Shown: piece by piece, positions 58,966 through 64,000 of the stretch
How the letters are laid out: each line of letters begins with the position of its first letter
Numbering within the stretch: the stretch's first letter is position 1
Assembly (NCBI GenBank): GCA_030522415.1
Contig: CM060105.1
Coordinates: 12,487,206-12,551,205 of the forward strand
DNA from: Channallabes apus
Lineage: Eukaryota > Chordata > Actinopteri > Siluriformes > Clariidae
Length of the DNA: 64,000 nucleotides
Reading direction: 5' to 3'
The notes under the pieces: generated by a model
What the model saw: only the letters and a program-made list of their open reading frames with translations
Told to the model about the DNA's origin: nothing
Databases searched by the model: none
Translations under genes and position numbers: made by a program

Positions 58966-60640
58966 ATCATTTACACGAAAAGGCTGTTATGCTATTACAT
59001 TATCACTAATCATGTGTTTAAAGCCTTTTTCTCCAAACTCTGTGAAAAAATCAGTCTCAAACCCACTCATTATAATTCTATATCATCTAGAAGACTGTAA
59101 TGGAGTAGCCAGCACAAGTTTCCGGACTTGACCGTATGGTACGGAGGAAGACTCCGTCGAGCCCGTCCATCTTGTGGGAGATGCTCCAAGAAACACTGGG
59201 TGAAATCTCATCAGATTGTCTTGAAAAATTGACAGCTCGAATGTCTGCCAGGGTGTAGTTGCTGCAAAAGTGTTTTTCTTTTCTTTTTTTTTTTTAGGGC
59301 AAAGTTTGAAGAACACATTCATCATTTCCATTAATATCATTATTTGTAACTCTGACAATGTCACCTTGTTCCTGAAAATTTGTTATATTGAAGCCTCAAA
59401 AACTCAGTGATTTGCCAGTACAACATGTCCTATAAAATCTTCAATATTGAGGTTTTATTTATTTATTTGCTTATATAATAAATATGGTCGTTGCGGGTGA
59501 GATGGATCAACCACTTATATCCACTATAACCTAAGTGAGAACAGGAGCTAACTTATTTCACAACATTAAATTTAACTATAAATGGATTTTCCAACTGTTT
59601 TACCAGTCTCTATAAAATTTGACAAGCCCTTTGTAAGGATTTCTTGAATTTTGTCAGTCAACTGAGTCTTGGCTACTCAGTGCTCAGCCTTTATTCTGCG
59701 TGTCCCGCCTGGATCCAGGGAACCCCTCAATGAAACACACAAGTCAGTGCTCAGTGAGATGTACAAAGTTTATTATGGGAGACAGGGGTATATATATATA
59801 TATATAGGAGTAGGTCTGCATTTTGGAGCCTTCAGCAGTTTTTACCACCTTTAACATAAACTATCCTATGGAATGTGTTTATTGATAGTGCAGTGTGTCG
59901 AGGTAAAAAGAAAAAAAAACACTCTGTTCTCATGCACACAGAATATCATAAAACATACTAAAAATTTTATATTCCCTACACCATTCATACTAGATAAAAT
60001 AAAAAATACATGTTCTTTCTTTCTATTCCCTTATATTGGGCAGACATCACAAATGTTAGCACTAGATTTAAAACAATGCCCTCACGTCATTTGCCGTCAA
60101 ACGCAATTTGCAATTCATTAACTGTGCATATCTCGGCGGACTCTTTATCCTTGGTACCCGAAAGACTTAAATACAACATCCAGAGCCGAAACGTTGCACC
60201 ACTCATGTTGTACCATAAAATGTTTATCAGTTTTATTCCCAGCTGTGGTTATCATTCTGACCAGCTCTGTTTCCACCTCCATCAGGATTACTGTCATGAT
60301 ACAGTATGTCTGAAGACAAACCTATGACATTGCATTACACAAAAGTATTGACTAATCTAGAGAGTTAAGAGGACTGGGATTATTGAGTCCATTGTAGAAG
60401 TATATATAAGGAAACAAGAAAAATCAACAAGTTTTATAATTTGTTTAATCTGAAACAGCAGTAGATCACAGACTGTAAAAAAAAAAAAAAAAAAAAACAT
60501 GCCTCTAAATGACTACACTACTAATTCAAAATCAAAGGAAGCAAAAAAATTTTTAAAGCAAAAACAATTACACAAAGAAAAATAAAGCAAAGATTTTAGG
60601 ATATACAGGATATATCGCATTACAAATGTAAATAAAACGT

Positions 60641-60815
60641 GCGGATAGCTCAGTGGTTAAGGCATTGGCCTATGATTCGGAAGGTCCCAGGTTCAAATCC
60701 CATGACTGCCAAATTTGCTTGAGCAAGGGCCTTTATCTTTAACTGCTCACATGTACTGTATAACGAAATACAAATGTAATTTGCTCTGGATAAGGATGTC
60801 TGCCAAATGCTGTTA
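60641..60815 (+). mobile_element. SINE-B, second copy
   Basis: 'gatagctcagtggttaaggc', GGTTCAAATCCC, 'gctctggataaggatgtctg'. More diverged than the copy at 58768. Confidence 0.7.
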
Positions 60816-60836
60816 TGTACAGTATAGTGTTATAAC

Positions 60837-61019
60837 CGGTGTTGGGTGTAACGCGTTAAAGTACTTGAATTGCTTTTTTTGATGTAATGAGTAATCTAAC
60901 GCATTAGGTCCGCCATTTAAGTACTCAGTTATTTAGTTATTTATTTATTTTTTTTTAAATGTAACCCCTTATTCAGACAATTTATGTAATCCGTGAGCCA
61001 GACAGCAGTCATTCCATTG

Positions 61020-61078
<59 letters not shown>

Positions 61079-61460
61079 AAAGTCGTCCCACAAGCCCCGC
61101 CCCCAATAACCTGCCCCCCTCTGTTATTCCTACTGTTATACCACCATGTCATCTATGGAGTTTGACTCGCAATGAGAAGCGGTGTTAGGCACTGTGAGCC
61201 TCCGGAAGTGACCACTGACATTCCACGATGTTCTGCAAGGTCTGCGAGGACCGACACGTGGAAAGGTGGAAGCGTAATTACAGCGTCAAAACTCTCTGTG
61301 AATCATGACGCCACAGTGTGAAACCGCGTAGGTGAAAAGTATAGAAAAGTACTCTAACTAGTTACTTTTATCAGAAAGTAAAGTTGTAATAAAACTGATT
61401 ATTTTTAATGAAAGTAATTTTGTAATGTAATTAGTTACTTTAAAAAGTCCCCCAACAGTG
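60837..61460. mobile_element. hAT-type MITE with (GT)n tract
   Basis: Ends CGGTGTTGGG and the inverse of CCCAACAGTG are flanked by gttataac (60829-60836) and gttataat (61461-61468), an 8-bp duplication with one mismatch. Inside are 'taacgcgttaaagtacttg' and a (GT)n tract at 61020-61077. Confidence 0.7.
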
Positions 61461-61612
61461 GTTATAATATAAAGATTGTAGCCTGGATTTTAAAGTTGAA
61501 ATATCTGAAACACAAAGATCTGTATCATGAAACAAAAATAAATAAGCAGAAGTACAAGTCAATGCTATGCTACTTTAAAGGTGAATGATATAATTTCATC
61601 AATGCAGAAATG

Positions 61613-62096
61613 CTACTGAATTTTAAAGATTGTGTTGAACTCCTCCTCGAGCTTGTTTTTCATTTCAGTTCCGAACCAGCCATACATATTATCCTGTACA
61701 CACACACACACACAAATAATTTTAGTTGACACAAGTATATGGGTAAAAGAAAGTGTAATATTTATTACAGTAATGAAGGATTAATAAGACAGCATTTTTT
61801 GACAGAGTAAACATTATATATTTAATCGGTGACATTGATTATTTGAAAAAAAATTCTCAACAAATTTACTTCACTTGATATAACATATGTAAAATGTACT
61901 TGTTCTTGTCTTGTAAACAGATATAATATGTTAATCTGTATTTGCAACCTACCCAGTTAAAAGTTCTCCAGTTGTTGAAGATGAGCTCGATGTCATTTAC
62001 AAACTGTTTCACTTTTCTATACTTGTTTGTTTGCAGTTTATTCTTCACTTTGTCCAGCCACATGGGGTTGGAGATCACATTGCTGTATCTCGGCAC
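61613..62096 (-). CDS. SP140-like gene C, last two exons (bromodomain and tail)
   Basis: Exon 61953..62096 (144 nt) encodes [20 protein letters not shown] and ends FNNWRTFNW. Exon 61613..61693 (81 nt) encodes DNMYGWFGTEMKNKLEEEFN followed by TIFKIQ and a TAG stop. Both exons have exactly the lengths and phases of the gene A counterparts (144 and 81 nt) and the proteins align over their length, including the final FKIQ. This is a third paralogue whose upstream exons lie past the window end; no other exon of it was found up to 64000. The bromodomain keeps the Asn of the 'FN' motif expected to bind acetyl-lysine, but the preceding NC is NW. Confidence 0.85.
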
Positions 62097-62379
62097 CTGC
62101 ACGAGGACAAACTTTAATAAATGCTCTGTAAAGCTGTATCATCCCTGTCATGGCCCTTTTTATATGGAGAGGGACTATCAGACGTAATGTGGATGAAATA
62201 CTGAGGCCAAAGCTGGAGCTAACATCATGGCTATCTACATTCTTAGATTGACAGAATGGTTCTCGGTTTGAGATCAGGAGACCTCTGGCAGTAATTATGT
62301 GGTTGTTCATTATAAAAATTGCATTTATTGATAAGAAAAAATTTAAAAGCCACATGGCAGAGGTTCGATCATCGAGAAA

Positions 62380-62640
62380 AGCCAGGCGACCCCACCGCAG
62401 AGGCAATCATCATGGACATGCTCCATCTGGTGGCATGTCTATTTAAGGGTCCTGATACCTGCGCACATCATTAAGTAGCATCGGTAAAAGTATCAGGGCC
62501 AAAGAACATAGACAAAGTGTGCAGCAAGACAAAAGCAAAGACCCAACCTCTGTCTCAATTAGACACCGATGAGAGAGAAGGAGAGAGAGAGATCCCTTCG
62601 TTTTTTATTAGTTTATTAATTAATAATCCCAGGCTACCTC
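62380..62640. repeat. Diverged relative of the 52050-52650 repeat
   Basis: Shares 'tatttaagggtcctgatacc', 'gtatcagggccaaagaac' and 'acccaacctctgtctc' in the same order as 52225-52535, without the GACAGATA array. Confidence 0.5.
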
Positions 62641-62692
62641 CAAACGGGAGAGTCTTCACCTGCATGTCATAGGCACTCTAATGGCGCTTTTC

Positions 62693-63911
62693 CACTGCAT
62701 AGTACGGCACGACACGGTTCAGTTCAGCTCACTTTTGGGGGGTTTTCCACTGGGAACAGTACCTGGTACCTGGTCCTTTTTTTAGTACCACCTCAGCCGA
62801 GGTTCCAAGCGCGCCGAACCGTTACCAAAACGTGACGTGTAAACTCTGCTGGTCACTGATTGGCCGTCATTACTGCGTCACTGAACTTGCGACACGAGAC
62901 ACAACAGAACCGCTATATTTAGAAACAGCCAGAGAAGGATCGCACGCACCTTTTTGTATTAACCGTCGGCCTCTTTTGAAACAAACTCCTTCGTCTCGCT
63001 GTTAAAAACATCCACATGGCGAGAATGAAGAACACCATGCCGTCGATATGCTCCATTGTTGTGTTTGTTTGTGGCGCGTTTACGATGACGTCACGGCAGT
63101 AGAGGCCCCGCAACTATAACGACACGTGAATAATCCCGCCCACTCTAAAGCGTTACTAAACTGCAGTGGAAGCGCAAACCGAGCCGAACTGCGGCGAACC
63201 GAAGTGAGCTGTACTGAACCGTGTCGTGCCGTACTATGCAGTGGAAAAGAGGCTTTATACTCTCAGGTGACTCAGGGAACTAGGCGAGGTACTCCCTGCT
63301 TGGGATGCCAATCCATCACAGGCCACAGAAGCATGCAAACACTCTCTACTGGCAATTTGGAAATGGCAATTTGACTGGCATGCATGACTTGTGGGAGGAA
63401 ACCAGAGTACCCAAAGAAATGCACCATCCACAGGGAGAACATGCAAATGCTGGGAATCATGCTCAGTGGCGGTTCTACACTGCTGGTCACTGATTGGCCG
63501 GAGAAAATCGTCATTACTGCGTCACCGAACTTCCGACACGAGACACAACAGAACCGCTATATTTAGAACAGCCAGAGAAGGATCGGACGCACCTTTTTGT
63601 ATTAACCAAACATTTTCTTTGGCTGCAATCAGCCTCTTTTGAAACAAACTCCTTTGTCTCGCTGTTAAAAACATCCACATGCCGAGAATGAAGAATACCA
63701 TGCCGTCGATATGCTCCATTGTTGTGTGTTTGTTTGCGGCACGTTTACGATGACGTCACGGCAGTAGCGGCGCCGCAACTATAACGACACGTGAATAATC
63801 CCGCCCACTCTAAAGCGTTACTAAACTGCAGTGGAAGCGCAAATCGAGCCGAACCAAAGTGAGCTGTACTGAGCTGTGCTGTGCCGTACTATGCAGTGGA
63901 AAAGCGCCATA
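62693..63911. mobile_element. Two Harbinger-like MITE copies around a SINE-A
   Basis: Copy 1 (62693-63252) has ends GGCGCTTTTCCACTGCATAG and 'ctatgcagtggaaaagaggc'. After a minus-strand SINE-A (63265-63470), copy 2 (about 63478-63911) repeats the right two-thirds of copy 1 and ends 'gcagtggaaaagcgcca'. TAA lies at both outer edges. Short ORFs shared by both (around 63000 and 63600, minus) have no recognisable domain. Confidence 0.6.
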
Positions 63912-64000
63912 ACAGCCTCCTGTTTTGTTGATCCCCTCAGAAGCCCTGCGTTAGGGCTCTTATTAATATTATTAAATTGCATGGTGTGGATCTCTAACCT

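Noticed and set aside
38393..62096. Genes A and C as one gene with two bromodomains
   Set aside because: Gene C ends with its own stop codon and terminal exon at 61613, and gene A has its own promoter, HSR start and complete domain set between.

Overview
The window is nuclear DNA of a ray-finned fish. The repeat spectrum (tRNA-derived SINEs, L2/CR1-type LINEs, Tc1/mariner, many hAT and Harbinger elements, long CA and TA tracts) and the gene content both say teleost. A catfish or other otophysan would fit, but that is an inference. All genes are split by introns; the exons were assembled by hand from splice sites and reading-frame phase.

Layout. (1) Positions 1-6600, plus strand: the last two coding exons, 3' UTR and poly(A) signal of guanylate cyclase C (gucy2c). 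Its last intron holds a LINE, which holds a solo LTR, which holds a Harbinger MITE. (2) Positions 9139-31862, minus strand: a complete 11-exon gene of the SP100/SP110/SP140/AIRE nuclear-body family (SP-like gene B, 396 aa) with two SAND domains and one PHD finger. It has no HSR/CARD domain and no bromodomain. Its introns are crowded with transposons. (3) Positions 31863-38392: CRE/E-box promoter of gene B, a Tc1-type element, hAT debris, SINEs and a mariner MITE. (4) Positions 38393-55570, minus strand: SP-like gene A, 15 coding exons, 625 aa, with order HSR - acidic linker - SAND - SAND - PHD - bromodomain, plus a 5' UTR exon and a promoter with a perfect ISRE, an ETS site and a CRE. Its last intron is filled by a 3 kb hAT element carrying a solo LTR and a compact Gypsy element. 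(5) Positions 56300-64000: repeats, a solo LTR with a 26-bp minisatellite, and the last two exons (bromodomain and tail) of a third minus-strand SP-like gene (gene C), whose other exons lie beyond the window.

The three SP-like genes lie head to tail on the minus strand and converge on gucy2c. In mammals this family consists of interferon-inducible chromatin readers of nuclear bodies: HSR multimerises, SAND binds DNA, PHD and bromodomain read histone tails. The most interesting observation is the tandem-SAND architecture, found in both complete paralogues with the same exon order and phases. One paralogue kept the HSR and bromodomain modules and the other lacks them. The window also preserves unusually readable layers of nested transposons, with target-site duplications that date the insertions relative to one another.
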